A stretch of DNA of 64,000 nucleotides from Plasmopara viticola. Taxonomy: Eukaryota; Oomycota; Peronosporomycetes; Peronosporales; Peronosporaceae. Below are positions 31,029 through 43,277 of the stretch, piece after piece (within the stretch, counting starts at the first letter, position 1; each line of letters starts with the position of its first letter). Below the pieces are notes generated by a model. It did not search any database and was not told the origin of the DNA. It saw nothing but the letters and a program-made list of their open reading frames with translations. The stretch is taken from positions 27,192 to 91,191 of the forward strand of contig MBPM02000163.1 in the NCBI GenBank assembly GCA_001695595.3. The letters are read 5' to 3'. The position numbers were made by a program, and so were the translations under genes.

Positions 31029-31130
31029 CCGACTGGCCGGAATCGAACCAGCGACCAATTGATTTCCGAGTATACTGAGCTCAGTATCGAACACTACAGT
31101 CAATCGCTCTACCAACTGAGCTACACTCGG
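31029..31130 (-). tRNA. tRNA-Tyr(GUA) G68 variant, array 3 copy 7
   Basis: Acceptor pair 5-68 is G-G as in copy 2; otherwise as the reference. Confidence 0.85.
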
Positions 31131-31407
31131 TTGTTAAGTGCCTTCACGTTAAAACATACAAAAACGTCGCATACCTCCTTCGCGCTCAACTAAGACATCT
31201 GAGCTTAGCTAGCACAGCGCCATTTGCTACTCCACTGACAGGACCTACTTTAAACACACACACGCTCTTTAGCAAGTTTTGGTGAAACTGGTTGACGCCT
31301 TTTTGACTTAATTTAAAAGAGAGGAGCAGCACGGAAGAATAAGACAAGGCTTTAGAGCAAAGGCAAAGCCAACCTAAAGGCGAATAATACAAGCCGTAAC
31401 ATCAAGT

Positions 31408-31509
31408 CCGAGTGGCCGGAATCGAACCAGCGACCAATTGATTTCCGAGTATACTGAGCTCAGTATCGAACACTACAGTCAATCGCTCTACCAACTGAGC
31501 TACACTCGG
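31408..31509 (-). tRNA. tRNA-Tyr(GUA), array 3 copy 8
   Basis: Matches the reference gene. Confidence 0.95.
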
Positions 31510-31789
31510 TTGTTAACTGCCTTTCACGTTAAAACATACAAAAACGTCGCATACCTCCTTCGCGCTCAACTAAGACATCTGAGCTTAGCTAGCACAGCGC
31601 TATTTGCTACTCCACTGACAGGACCTACTTTAGAAACACACACGCTCTTTAGCAAGTCTTCGTGAAACTGGTTGACGCCTTTTTGACTTAATTTAAAAGA
31701 GAGGAGCAGCACGGAAGAATAAGACAAGGCTTTAGAGCAAAGGCAAAGCCAACCTAAAGGCGAATAATACAAGCCGTAACAACTCAAGT

Positions 31790-31891
31790 CCGAGTGGCCG
31801 GAATCGAACCAGCGACCATTTGATTTCCGAGTATACTGAGCTCAGTATCGAACACTACAGTCAATCGCTCTACCAACTGAGCTACACTCAG
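31790..31891 (-). tRNA. Decayed tRNA-Tyr(GUA) at the 5' junction of element 3
   Basis: Two changes from the reference: position 2 C to T (acceptor now T-G) and position 43 T to A (A-A mismatch closing the anticodon stem). Anticodon GTA is kept. An extra act precedes the tRNA 3' flank (aactcaagt). The identical gene sits before element 4. Confidence 0.8.
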
Positions 31892-31893
31892 TT

Positions 31894-31908
31894 ACTTCCC
31901 AATTTGCC
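31894..31908 (+). promoter_or_regulatory. Inr/FPR core promoter at the first base of element 3
   Basis: ACTTCCCAATTTGCC, preceded here by TT from the target. Confidence 0.6.
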
Positions 31909-31979
31909 GGCTACTACGCAAGTCAAATCATAGGAAGTACCCCCTTTCAACCACCTTTTCTACCCTTCGTTCTATTGCA

Positions 31980-34522
31980 ATGGACAGCCCTGACATTTCT
32001 ATCCCCGCGTATCGCAAAGAATCTTTCGAAAACGTCAAATCTGTCCCGTCTGCTGTCCCGTCTGCGTTGTTACTTACTGTAAGTAATCATCAATTGGAGA
32101 AGGGACTCGATATAGAGTTGCCTCTGCCATCCAGTTCAACTGACGGCGCGGCTACGGTCACGCCGCCGAAACTTAATGCTTCCACCTCGGACGCGTTCGC
32201 TGGGTCAAGTGCACCTGGTAGTCCGGACGGTGAATCGATTCTCTCCCCTCAGTCAGGCGTCAAAAATGTCTCGTCCCCACCAGATGAAGACATGCGTCCT
32301 ACCATGGCTAGCTTACTTGCGCAGCAAGAAACCATTCGTCGGAGCACCGAAGACGCTGACGCTGCGCGTCGGCGTGTAGAAACGCCCAAGCCACTCGCCT
32401 GCGACATTGAAGCAATCGAACGTCAGTACGCTGCTGGCGGGGACTGGTCATTCATCGCCTCTCACATGGAGCAGGCGCGACCATATACCCTACCTCGTGC
32501 CAAGTACGATATGGTAATCGATACCGGACGCATGTTTGCAAAAACACCGCTTCAGAAGATTATGGCATCGCTTACAGGCAAGCATCACGGCAAAAAAGCA
32601 CTTGAGCACCTGTACAGCAAGTTCGAGATCGGCCAAGTGTCCAAACTTCCTGGTGGTAATCTTCGAATTAAGGTAAAGTCGAAGAACGCCTGCATCGCTC
32701 TCGAGCGCACAAAAGTAAACATTCTAGGGGGTGTATTCATGTTTAAGGAATTCGACGTGCTAGGTGGCAAGTACTATGTCGATGTTTCGAATGTTGACTC
32801 GGACACGAAAACGGACGTAATGCTGCACCGCTTGTTCTTGATGGGCTGTAAACCGGTGTACGATACCTTCCGTGAAGTAAACCTTGCAACTGGTATAACG
32901 TCAGCAACCTGGAGAGTATACTTCCTTACCACGACATGCCAGGTCCCCTCATTGTGAATGGATCAGTGTGTGACCAGCTCCAGTTCGACAACAAGTTGCA
33001 CCCCGTGCACGGAAAGAACGCTCCATATCCTTCCGAGCGTTTGCCTTTCGGCTATCGTTCGCATCATTTCATCGACCTGCGCACGAGTGACGACATCTAT
33101 CGACGCCCAGCCACTCCAACCGGGTCACCACTACTGCAGCCTGTCACGGCACTTGTTGCAGCGAAACAGCAGCATCAAACGAACCCAAAACCAGCCACTT
33201 CTAAGTCCCAGCCGATGACCTCGCTGCAGCGTGCAGTACAGGAGTCCACAACGAAAAATGATAAGAAGCTTCAGCAAGAAGCTCAGCATAGTTTACCACC
33301 TAACTGCAATCGACTTGCAAGCCCCCTAAGCTGCACCGACGATATTCTGTCAGTTGCGACGTTCGAGGGGTCGAGCGGAAAAATTTCCCCACCCCGTAGT
33401 CCCGAAAGCAGTATGAAGAAGCCAACGATGTACCTTACAAATGGGGAAAGCTCAGACGGATTCGCAACCGTCTTCAACACCAAGAAGCGGAGCCGCGGAG
33501 GTATTGACCTTTCGAATCTTCTTACCAAAAAGCAGCCGCAATCACTCGACGGAATCGCGACTAAAAACTACTTCGAGGTCCTGCAAAACATGGAAGTCGA
33601 TCTTGAGCTTAAGGACGTCACGGCAAGCAAGAAGTTTGGCGTGCGCAAGCAGATCGTACCAGTAGCCGTGGCACGTCCTTCGGGGATGGCCACCGCAAAG
33701 GAGTCGGTATTTTTCATGGAAAAACACCACACAAAAATTAAAAAAGCTGCAAAGGCTTCGTCGATCCTAGAAGTCACGGAGGCAATGATCAATGATGAAA
33801 ATACTGCGCTGCTTGATACGTTGCCAGATCGCCTTGTGCTTGCAGACGAAAAGGTCGATGGCATGGTCAAGCTACTTGATAATGCAACAAATCCAGACCT
33901 TGTGATGAAGCCGGCAGCTCAATGTCCGATGGCTTTCAACAGCGCGTTGTCCCTTAAAATGGCAGATGACCACCGCATCATTGCTGAAATTGCGCAACTG
34001 CACGCAATTAACCGCGTATTATCAGCTACGTTCCCGCAAGAAGACACAACTTTTGTTACAAAGTGGAAGCGTGTCATGAATATGCCTCTACCATCCAACC
34101 GCCATGAAATCTTCAAGGCATGTGCCAAGTGGTGGACCCACTCTGACTCAATTACAGAGCTTGCGCGTGCGTCGAAGGCACTCGGTATATTTGAGCTTGC
34201 GCTCATGTCCGCTGCTCCGACACTCTTTAAAAATGACCACTGGATTCAATACTTTACAGGCCAGCCAGTCGAATGGATTCCAGCACACCACATGCGCTTC
34301 TTGCATCCCAACACACTGCTACGGCTGCTGCGTTCTAAGGTTGGAGAGCTCTGTATGGAGCAGTGGCGTGACGTACAATGGCAAGGTCACCTTCTTGATG
34401 ATCTTGAAGTGCTCCGCCAGCTTGAAGGGTACTATCCGGACGACTCATCGGTGCTAAAAATTCAATTGAATGCCGGCTCCTTGGCTACGACTGTGGCTGG
34501 AGCGGTCTCCAGTCGATGCTAA
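31980..34522 (+). pseudogene. Element 3 ORF1 protein (single-base frameshift)
   Basis: Pieces 31980-32957 and 32936-34522. One C is missing near 32940 (atgccagg where element 2 has atgcccagg and element 4 atgctcagg). Otherwise it is the same 847-residue protein as in element 4, with only scattered substitutions. The break falls just after the RRM-like strand TWRVYFL. A homopolymer sequencing error is plausible. Confidence 0.88.
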
Positions 34523-34565
34523 AGTTGAGTCGGAAGGACAACACGCTTGGAACGCTGTCTCGCTT

Positions 34566-37500
34566 ATGACAGTGAACACAAACGGCATCAAGCGAAATGG
34601 CCACCTCCTTATTGGAAATCTTTTGGCCAAGCACTCGCTAACATGCGTACAAGAAACCAAGTTTGCTGACGCGCAGCATCTCAATACGTTCAAATTTCAC
34701 CTCTGCTCACATTTTGCGCACAAACTCTTCGTCAATGACAGTAACGCGCGACTCGACCGACCCACGCGCGGTCGCAGTAGTGGAGTCCTGACGCTGCTAC
34801 GTTCTGATTTTCCTGGTATCGACACGGCTGCAGAAATGGTACACCTGTCGGTGCCGGGACGGTATCTTGTTGTAAAGGTAACGGTTCAACGTGCTCCCGT
34901 CTATATCCACAATGTGTATGCGCCCGTCGATAGACACGAAAAGCAATCGTTCTTTCTAAACCTTCCAATAGATGGGTTTGAAGATGATGCAACGCACTTC
35001 GTGCTCGGAGATTTAAATACGCCACTTGACCCGCGACTTGACTGCTCGAAACCTGACTTGCGCTTCGACCCGAGCCGCTCTGCTTGTCTCGAGTGGCTTG
35101 CCAAGCTAGGTGTCGTTGATGCGTGGCGTACTCACTATGACTTTAAGCGAGTGTTTACTGGTCCCCTTCCTCGAAAAAATCGCCTGGACTACATTTCAGT
35201 TTCGGAGCAATTCTGTGACCGCTTTTACGAAAGTGCTGAATACTTCCTGCCAATGCACGCTGGGGATCATCTTGCTCATAGTGTTTCCCTTCGAAGCGGT
35301 ACGCAGCTACATGGTCGTGGTTATTGGAAATTTCCACAATACCTCCTCGAATATCCAAAGATTGTATCAGCGATTGAGAGGGAGGCCGAGCAGGTCCTAG
35401 ACCAACTTCGCCGTTCAAAAAACCCCGGGAAAATTTGGGAAAAGTGGAAAGGAAGCATCAAGACTCAGCTTCAAGACGTACAGAGGAAGCTCAAGCAACA
35501 AAGTACGCGAGAGATCGAAGATGCCCGCGTCACATTAGATCAAGCAGCCGCACGATACCGCGTATTTCCAGACAAAAACAATCGAGACTTCTTTGACGAG
35601 GCTCTGCAAATCTATAAAGACACAGTCAAAAGAAGTAGTCACTACAATCATGATGCTTCTTTCGATTTCCAAGCCAACAACTCGGAACGTTCAACATCCC
35701 ATTTTTTTCGTCCTCTCGACACAAGTTTGCGGCGCGTTTCGATTGAAGAGGTAATAACACCGAGTGGAAATGTCTCATCGAATCCTCAAGAAATTTCACT
35801 GCGCTTCTTGGAGCACTGGGGGTCTGAGATGGGTGATGTAGAGAGCCCAAACGAATCGGCTTCTGAGCCAAATGGCGCGAAGCAACGCAAACTTCTTGAC
35901 TCAATTTCGAGAAGCGTCCCAGTCACGAGCTACACAGCTTTGGAAGCCGACTTGACCACTGCTGACCTTGCAACTGCAATCCGGCATATGAGAGCGACAT
36001 CCGCTCCAGGCATGGACGGATTGACGGCTGGATTTTATCAGGTGGCACCAGTAGTATTCGGGGAGTGCCTCGTCATTGTAGAGATAGGCTGCGACGTGGT
36101 AAGCTTTTGGCGTCTCAGCGCAAATCGGCGGTCGTACTGCTACATAAGAAGGGTTCTCGCGCTGAACCAGGCAATTACCGTCCGATTGCACTCGTGCCAG
36201 TCGACGTAAAGGTGCTGTCAAAAGCACTGACATATCGGCTACAAAGTGTAATGCTCGACTTGATTCATCCAGACCAAAAAGGCTTCGTCAAGACTCGATC
36301 AATTCATCATCATGTACGCTTTCTTGTCGACCTGCAAGACCTTGTCACAAGTCGGGATGAAGAGGCATACGCACTTTTCCTGGACTTTCAAAAGGCATTC
36401 GACCGTGTAAATTGGTCATACATGTTTCGGCTGCTGGCTTGCATGGGCTTTGGACCAGTTTTTATATCTTGGGTCCGGCTCTTGTACACCAAACCGAAGG
36501 CACACCTGCTCATCAATGGTAACATCCAGCCGGCTTTACACCCTACTCGAGGCGTTAAGCAAGGAGACCCTCTGTCGGCACTCCTATTTGTTCTCACAAT
36601 TGAGCCTCTTGGAAATTTGCTTCGCAAACATGAGGAATACGGGGTATGTCTAAATGCGAATTGTACGGTGACAAGCATGTTTTTTGCAGATGACTCGACG
36701 CTTCTCGCCGGATCAATTGATCACGTTCAGGCTCAGCTCGAAATTGTCGACGAGTATTGTGCTGGCCCTGGAGCAAGACTTAATCTATCCAAGTCGGTAC
36801 TGCTGGCTCTTAATCGTAGCACGGTGTGTCCTGAACTTCCCGGGGTCCAAGTCCTTGATCGTTCTGACACAACAAAATACTTAGGCATCCCGTTCGGTCA
36901 GGCGTCAGTCAACGACATGATCACCGAATTCTTGGATGCTCGCTTTTTTGATGGCATAAAGTCATGGTACAGGCGCGCTCGCACACTCCGAGGGAGACTG
37001 CTCGTTGCACAGACGATGGTGCTATCACGCTTATGGCACTACACTCAGCACGCGAATATTTCTCAGATCATTGTGCGGCGCTGGCAATCGATGCTTAACC
37101 GATTCGTGTTGAGTCGAAAGCATGATCGTGACGGAAAGCACGTGATGCTCATACCGAGCGAATTTCTTTATCTCCGGCGCAATCAAGGTGGTCTTGGAAT
37201 TCCGCGTCTCGATGCACAGCTCAAGAAGCAACGTCTTTCGCTGTTATTGCAGTTTATTGGGGCTGTAAGTGCTGCTGATGAGCGAAACTGGACGGCAGCG
37301 AGTGTTGAGCTGCTGGCGTCAGGATTACCTTCCTATGGCGGATGCCATGCACTGGACTTTCTTACAATTTCACCTCTTCGTCACGGCCAGCTTATCTCAC
37401 TAAGCCGAAGTGCAATATGGTGGAGAGAGACGTGGGTGTGTTGGTACAAGACTCGATGGAACGTCACGTGGCATGACTTGGATTCACATGAACGCGCCAC

Positions 37501-38653
37501 GTACGGCCTACATCAGCCGATTTGGTTCCATGCTGATGCTCAACTTCACTACGAGAAGCGAAAACGGTCCGATGCGGCAGTGGTGCATCGACGTTGTCTA
37601 GGGATGGTTACCGAACCACAACGAAGCTTTCGTCTCCATATCTCACGTGTCTTCAACTTACGGTCACTTTCCGACTTCAGGTGTGAAGGTGAAGAGTGGC
37701 CAGCTGCAACTACCTTCGTACAGCGACATATCGACTACACGATTGGCTCAGCGCGACCGTATACACAGATAAAGTGGCTGCGCTCGCTGTACCGCGAAGC
37801 GACACAGATTGTAGACCGCCTTGAAGCACGACAACTTGTACGAGACTTGTCAAGTATTGACGCACAGAGATGTCTGCTTCCACGAGTTGGCTACCGAAAC
37901 AAAGCAAAAATATTCTTGATCCCAAAAATCCCACGGTCAGCGATTATAAAAATTGTCTGGGCGCCTGACCCTCCGAAAAAGCCGCACCCGATGAAAATTT
38001 ACTCGAAGCGCGTTGACAACCACCAAATTGAAGCCTTCGCGGAGTATAGCAAGCGACTGCGCCAGATCCTGCTTCCAGTCTTCGAAGACTTGCAGTTTCG
38101 TCTAGCGTTTCGCCTGCTGCCTGTGCGATCGCGCTTTTGGTTCCTGGAGACTTCACATCCAGGGATTCGTAAATGCGTGCGTGCAGGATGCAACGCGATA
38201 GAGACCGAAAAGCATTTGTTTTTTGACTGCACGCTTGCGTCGCAGCTGTGGTGCCAGATCCTGCAGCTTGTCTCGCCGTTCTTTGTCTCTCGACCGTCGT
38301 GGCTCGATATTGCTCTCGCGAGCAAGCTGCGCGTAGGCGACGAATGGATTAAATGCTCTGTTGTGGTAAGAGAAGTATGGCATGTGCTTCGGGCTGTAAT
38401 GCTTCACACGATCTGGACAAACCGCAATCGATGCTTATTCGACGGACGGCAACCGATGCCAATAGCTCCGGCGCTCTTGATCATACTGTCGACTTTCTGT
38501 GCGCACCTTCGCTTTCTCCAGCGACACCTGTATGACCGACAGCTGAGCCAAGATCTGCAACAAGCGGTTGGCTTGCTGAGAACCCATTCCATGTTTTGCA
38601 GCTTCACTTGCCAGCATCCAGGCATCACCCAGGAGCGTACTACGCAGCTCTGA
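34566..38653 (+). pseudogene. Element 3 ORF2 (4-bp deletion before the RT domain)
   Basis: Pieces 34470-36209 and 36065-38653. Four bases are missing near 36079 relative to element 2 (gtcattgtCTTTagag). This ends the endonuclease half after GECLVIV and puts the RT half out of frame. Endonuclease, FADD and zinc motifs are all still recognisable; RLDYIS replaces RLDYIL. Element 4 has the same lesion, so it is a real mutation that predates the block duplication. Confidence 0.9.
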
Positions 38654-39750
38654 CCTGCGAAGCCGGTGTCATCACGACCTGTGCGCACAAGACAAAAAAT
38701 GGGCGAGGTCTAGGAAAGGACACGGTCAATGTCGGCAAATATTGAGTTCATTTCAATTAATGCCACTTCGCCGTCAGATGTTGTGGCTGCTACCTGGTCG
38801 GGCAGCCTGCCGGTTGCCCTTGCGGGTGAAATCGTTTCCTTTGAATAACGTCTGGGTTGCTTTAGGGTCCGACGTCGCCGCAAGCCTCGTACTTGATGTA
38901 TCCATACGGCGCACATGGAGGGGCACCGGGTGCGAGCTAGCCGCGTCAGAAGCCGGGGAAGGCGGCGCCTCCTGAAAAGCAGTGAGAAAGCGGCTGTGTG
39001 TTGAGGCCAGAGCTTTTGTCTTCTGTGCGCCCTGGAAGGCCAGGGGTTCCTTGGTTCAGCCTGAGAGATGAAACACATCAGGTTTGGTAACCCTGCAGGG
39101 CTTGAGAAGCCAACTTACCTGTGGGGCCATAGAGGCAATTTTTTTTTATTTTCGCTGTGGGGTTTGGAGGGACAAATTTTTTTTTATCTTTCATGACGAA
39201 TGAAAAGCCAGGGACTTTACCTTATAAAGTTTAAGGTCGAGACCCGATCCCAGTTATGGGTCGGCCAACGGATTGAGCTGCGGGCTACGCCGTCGTGAAA
39301 CGACGCGACAGTGTGCTGATAGACCGGACTTCCGTTTAAGCACCTGAGGTCTCGACACGTGTGAACATTTGGCATGCAATGGGCACTGTATGCACTGCAC
39401 ATGTGCCCAAAGTTTCAGCTGTTGATTGGCCGCAGTTTCCGAGCAATGTTGCCACAACCAGAAGGTCTAAACGACCAATTTTGGCCGAAGTTGAAGTCAA
39501 AATGGGGGACAAAGTGTAGAACCGAAACCCTCTCAAGCCAGTGATTGGACGAAATCCAAAACCAAAACTAAGGAAAAAACACAAATTTATGCACTTTCCT
39601 TTTTTGAGGAAAATACATAAATTTATGAAGATTCCTATTTTGGATAAAAATGCATAATTATATATAGTACACTAGAGATGTTTACAACAGATATTACGCC
39701 AGGCAAGTTGGGTAGACATTCGCCTATATAACTTAATATAGACGACCTTC
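38654..39750 (+). other. 3' UTR of element 3
   Basis: Homologous throughout to the 3' UTR of element 2, with the same 39-aa frame at 38729-38848. It ends with a perfect terminal stem-loop at 39724-39741 (CTATAT/ATATAG, loop AACTTA). No gene recognised. Confidence 0.6.
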
Positions 39751-40045
39751 AACTGAGCTACACTCGGTTGTTAACTGCCTTTCACGTTAAAACATACAAA
39801 AACGTCGCATACCTCCTTCGCGCACAACTAAGACATCTGAGCTTACCTAGCACAGCGCCATTTGCTACTCCACTGACAGGACCTTCTTTAAACACACACA
39901 CGCTCTTTAGCAAGTTTTGGTCAAACTGGTTGACGCCTTTTTGACTTAATTTAAAAGAGAGGAGCAGCACGGAAGAATAAGACAAGGCTTTAGTGCAAAG
40001 GCAAAGCCAACCTAAAGGCGAATAAAACAAGCCGTGACATCAAGT

Positions 40046-40147
40046 CCGAGTGGCCGGAATCGAACCAGCGACCAATTGATTTCCGAGTATACTGAGCTCA
40101 GTATCGAACACTACAGTCAATCGCTCTACCAACTGAGCTACACTCGG
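40046..40147 (-). tRNA. tRNA-Tyr(GUA), array 4 copy 1
   Basis: Gene matches the reference. The 3' flank has gccgtGacatc and the 5' flank ttaacCgcc, both shared with the first gene of array 5 but not of array 3. Confidence 0.95.
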
Positions 40148-40425
40148 TTGTTAACCGCCTTTCACGTTAAAACATACAAAAACGTCGCATACCTCCTTCA
40201 CGATCAACTAAGACATCTGAGCTTATCTAGCACAGCGCCATTTGCTACTCTACTAACTGGACCTACTTGAAACACACACACGCTCTTTAGCAAGTTTTGG
40301 TGAATCTGGTTGACTCCTTTTTGACTTAATTTAAAAGAAAGGAGTAGCACGGAAGAATAAGACAAGGCTTTAGTGCAAAGGCAAAGCCAACCTAAAGGCG
40401 AATAAAACAAGCCGTAACATCAAGT

Positions 40426-40527
40426 CCGACTGGCCGGAATCGAACCAGCGACCAATTGATTTCCGAGTATACTGAGCTCAGTATCGAACACTACAGTCAA
40501 TCGCTCTACCAACTGAGCTACACTCGG
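40426..40527 (-). tRNA. tRNA-Tyr(GUA) G68 variant, array 4 copy 2
   Basis: Acceptor 5-68 G-G mismatch; partner of 29136-29237. Confidence 0.85.
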
Positions 40528-40805
40528 TTGTCAACTGCCTTTCACGTTGAAACATACAAAAACGTCGCATACCTCCTTCGCGCACAACTAAGACATCTGA
40601 GCTTACCTAGCACAGCGCCATTTGCTACTCCACTGACAGGACCTTCTTTAAACACACACACGCTCTTTAGCAAGTTTTGGTCAAACTGGTTGACGCCTTT
40701 TTGACTTAATTTAAAAGAGAGGAGCAGCACGGAAGAATAAGACAAGGCTCTAGTGCAAAGGCAAAGCCAACCTAAAGGCGAATAAAACAAGCCGTAACAT
40801 CAAGT

Positions 40806-40907
40806 CCGAGTGGCCGGAATCGAACCAGCGACCAATTGATTTCCGAGTATACTGAGCTCAGTATCGAACACTACAGTCAATCGCTCTACCAACTGAGCTA
40901 CACTCGG
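40806..40907 (-). tRNA. tRNA-Tyr(GUA), array 4 copy 3
   Basis: Matches the reference gene. Confidence 0.95.
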
Positions 40908-41185
40908 TTGTTAACTGCCTTTCACGTTAAAACATACAAAAACGTCGCATACCTCCTTCACGATCAACTAAGACATCTGAGCTTATCTAGCACAGCGCCA
41001 TTTGCTACTCTACTAACTGGACCTACTTGAAACACACATACGCTCTTTAGCAAGTTTTGGTGAATTTGGTTGACTCCTTTTTGACTTAATTTAAAAGAGA
41101 GGAGCAGCACGGAAGAATAAGTCAAGACTTTAGTGCAAAGGCAAAGCCAACCTAAAGGCGAATAAAACAAGCCGTAACATCAAGT

Positions 41186-41287
41186 CCGAGTGGCCGGAAT
41201 CGAACCAGCGACCAATTGATTTCCGAGTATACTGAGCTCAGTATCGAACACTACAGTCAATCGCTCTACCAACTGAGCTACACTCGG
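41186..41287 (-). tRNA. tRNA-Tyr(GUA), array 4 copy 4
   Basis: Matches the reference gene. Confidence 0.95.
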
Positions 41288-41565
41288 TTGTTAACTGCCT
41301 TTCACGTTAAAACATACAAAAACGTCGCATACCTCCTTCACGATCAACTAAGACATCTGAGCTTATCTAGCACAGCGCCATTTGCTACTCTACTAACTGG
41401 ACCTACTTGTAACACACACACGCTCTTTAGCAAGTTTTGGTGAATTTGGTTGACTCCTTTTTGACTTAATTTAAAAGAGAGGAGCAGCACGGAAGAATAA
41501 GTCAAGGCTTTAGTGCAAAGGCAAAGCCAACCTAAAGGCGAATAAAACAAGCCGTAACATCAAGT

Positions 41566-41667
41566 CCGACTGGCCGGAATCGAACCAGCGACCAATTGAT
41601 TTCCGAGTATACTGAGCTCAGTATCGAACACTCTAGATAATCGCTCTACCAACTGAGCTACACTCGG
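41566..41667 (-). pseudogene. tRNA-Tyr pseudogene with altered anticodon loop, array 4 copy 5
   Basis: 102 nt. The minus strand reads ATTAT CTAGAG instead of ATTGA CTGTAG, so the anticodon position shows AGA (a Ser anticodon) and the stem has lost two pairs. It also has G68. Most likely dead rather than recoded. Confidence 0.85.
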
Positions 41668-41945
41668 TTGTTAACTGCCTTTCACGTTAAAACATACAAA
41701 AACGTCGCATACCTCCTTCGCGCTCAACTAAGACATCTGAGCTTTTCTAGCACAGCGCCATTTGCTACTCCACTGACAGGACCTACTTTAAAAACACACA
41801 CGCTCTTTACCAAGTCTTGGTGAAACTGGTTGACGCCGTTTTGACTTAGTTTAAAAGAGAGGAGCAGCACGGAAGAATAAGACAAGGCTTTAGAGCAAAG
41901 GCAAAGCCAACCCAAAGGCGGATAATACAAGCCGTAACATCAAGT

Positions 41946-42047
41946 CCGAGTGGCCGGAATCGAACCAGCGACCAATTGATTTTCGAGTATACTGAGCTCA
42001 GTATCGAACACTACAGTCAATCGCTCTACCAACTGAGCTACACTCGG
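41946..42047 (-). tRNA. tRNA-Tyr(GUA), array 4 copy 6
   Basis: One intron substitution (plus strand attttcgag); full 30-nt intron, unlike its partner at 30653-30750. Confidence 0.94.
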
Positions 42048-42325
42048 TTGTTAACTGCCTTTCACGTTGAAACATACAAAAACGTCGCATACCTCCTTCA
42101 CGATCAACTAAGACATCTGAGCTTATCTAGCACAGCGCCATTTGCTACTCTACTAACTGGACCTACTTGAAACACACATACGCTCTTTAGCAAGTTTTGG
42201 TGAATCTGGTTGACTCCTTTTTGACTTAATTTAAAAGAAAGGAGCAGCACGGAAGAATAAGACAAGGCTTTAGTGCAAAGGCAAAGCCAACCTAAAGGCG
42301 AATAATACAAGCCGTAACATCAAGT

Positions 42326-42427
42326 CCGACTGGCCGGAATCGAACCAGCGACCAATTGATTTCCGAGTATACTGAGCTCAGTATCGAACACTACAGTCAA
42401 TCGCTCTACCAACTGAGCTACACTCGG
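42326..42427 (-). tRNA. tRNA-Tyr(GUA) G68 variant, array 4 copy 7
   Basis: Acceptor 5-68 G-G mismatch; partner of 31029-31130. Confidence 0.85.
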
Positions 42428-42705
42428 TTGTTAACTGACTTTCACGTTAAAACATACAAAAACGTCGCATACCTCCTTCGCGCTCAACTAAGACATCTGA
42501 GCTTAGCTAGCACAGCGCCATTTGCTACTCCACTGACAGGACCTACTTTAAAAACACACACGCTCTTTAGCAAGTCTTGGTGAAACTGGTTGACGCCTTT
42601 TTGACTTAATTTAAAAGAGAGGAGCAGCACGGAAGAATAAGACAAGGCTTTAGAGCAAAGGCAAAGCCAACCTAAAGGCGAATAATACAAGCCGTAACAT
42701 CAAGT

Positions 42706-42807
42706 CCGAGTGGCCGGAATCGAACCAGCGACCAATTGATTTCCGAGTATACTGAGCTCAGTATCGAACACTACAGTCAATCGCTCTACCAACTGAGCTA
42801 CACTCGG
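42706..42807 (-). tRNA. tRNA-Tyr(GUA), array 4 copy 8
   Basis: Matches the reference gene. Confidence 0.95.
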
Positions 42808-43087
42808 TTGTTAACTGCCTTTCACGTTAAAACATACAAAAACGTCGCATACCTCCTTCGCGCTCAACTGAGACATCTGAGCTTAGCTAGCACAGCGCTA
42901 TTTGCTACTCCACTGACAGGACCTACTTTAGAAACACACACGCTCTTTAGCAAGTCTTCGTGAAACTGGTTGACGCCTTTTTGACTTAATTTAAAAGAGA
43001 GGAGCAGCACGGAAGAATAAGACAAGGCTTTAGAGCAAAGGCAAAGCCAACCTAAAGGCGAATAATACAAGCCGTAACAACTCAAGT

Positions 43088-43189
43088 CCGAGTGGCCGGA
43101 ATCGAACCAGCGACCATTTGATTTCCGAGTATACTGAGCTCAGTATCGAACACTACAGTCAATCGCTCTACCAACTGAGCTACACTCAG
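43088..43189 (-). tRNA. Decayed tRNA-Tyr(GUA) at the 5' junction of element 4
   Basis: Same two stem changes (C2 to T, T43 to A) as the gene before element 3. Confidence 0.8.
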
Positions 43190-43191
43190 TT

Positions 43192-43206
43192 ACTTCCCAA
43201 TTTGCC
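43192..43206 (+). promoter_or_regulatory. Inr/FPR core promoter at the first base of element 4
   Basis: ACTTCCCAATTTGCC; the leader to the ATG at 43278 is 86 nt. Confidence 0.6.
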
Positions 43207-43277
43207 GGCTACTACGCAAGTCAAATCATAGGAAGTACCCCCTTTCAACCACCTTTTCTACCCTTCGTTCTATTGCA

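Larger units (their letters stand above)
28462..31893. repeat. tRNA-Tyr tandem array 3 (9 genes, diverged units)
   Basis: Begins with the 17-nt remnant 28462-28478. Unit length varies around 376-380 bp. Spacers differ from arrays 1-2 at many sites and alternate between types (tactaactgg or tccactgacagg; agtgcaaag or agagcaaag). It matches array 4 unit by unit. Confidence 0.95.
31894..39750 (+). mobile_element. Element 3: tRNA-Tyr-targeted L1/Tx1-like retrotransposon
   Basis: 7.86-kb full-length copy. The left junction reads cactcagtt then A; the right duplication is 39751-39769, giving a 19-bp target duplication with one later mutation. It is almost identical to element 4 at an offset of 11,298-11,299 bp, including a 4-bp deletion in ORF2 that element 2 lacks. 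It is therefore not an independent insertion from element 4 but part of a duplicated block. Confidence 0.95.
39751..43191. repeat. tRNA-Tyr tandem array 4 (9 genes), duplicate of array 3
   Basis: Begins with the remnant and duplication at 39751-39769. It has the same order of unit types as array 3, including three G68 variants, the anticodon-damaged copy 5 and the decayed last copy. The two arrays differ by small indels (offset grows from 11,290 to 11,298 bp). Confidence 0.95.
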
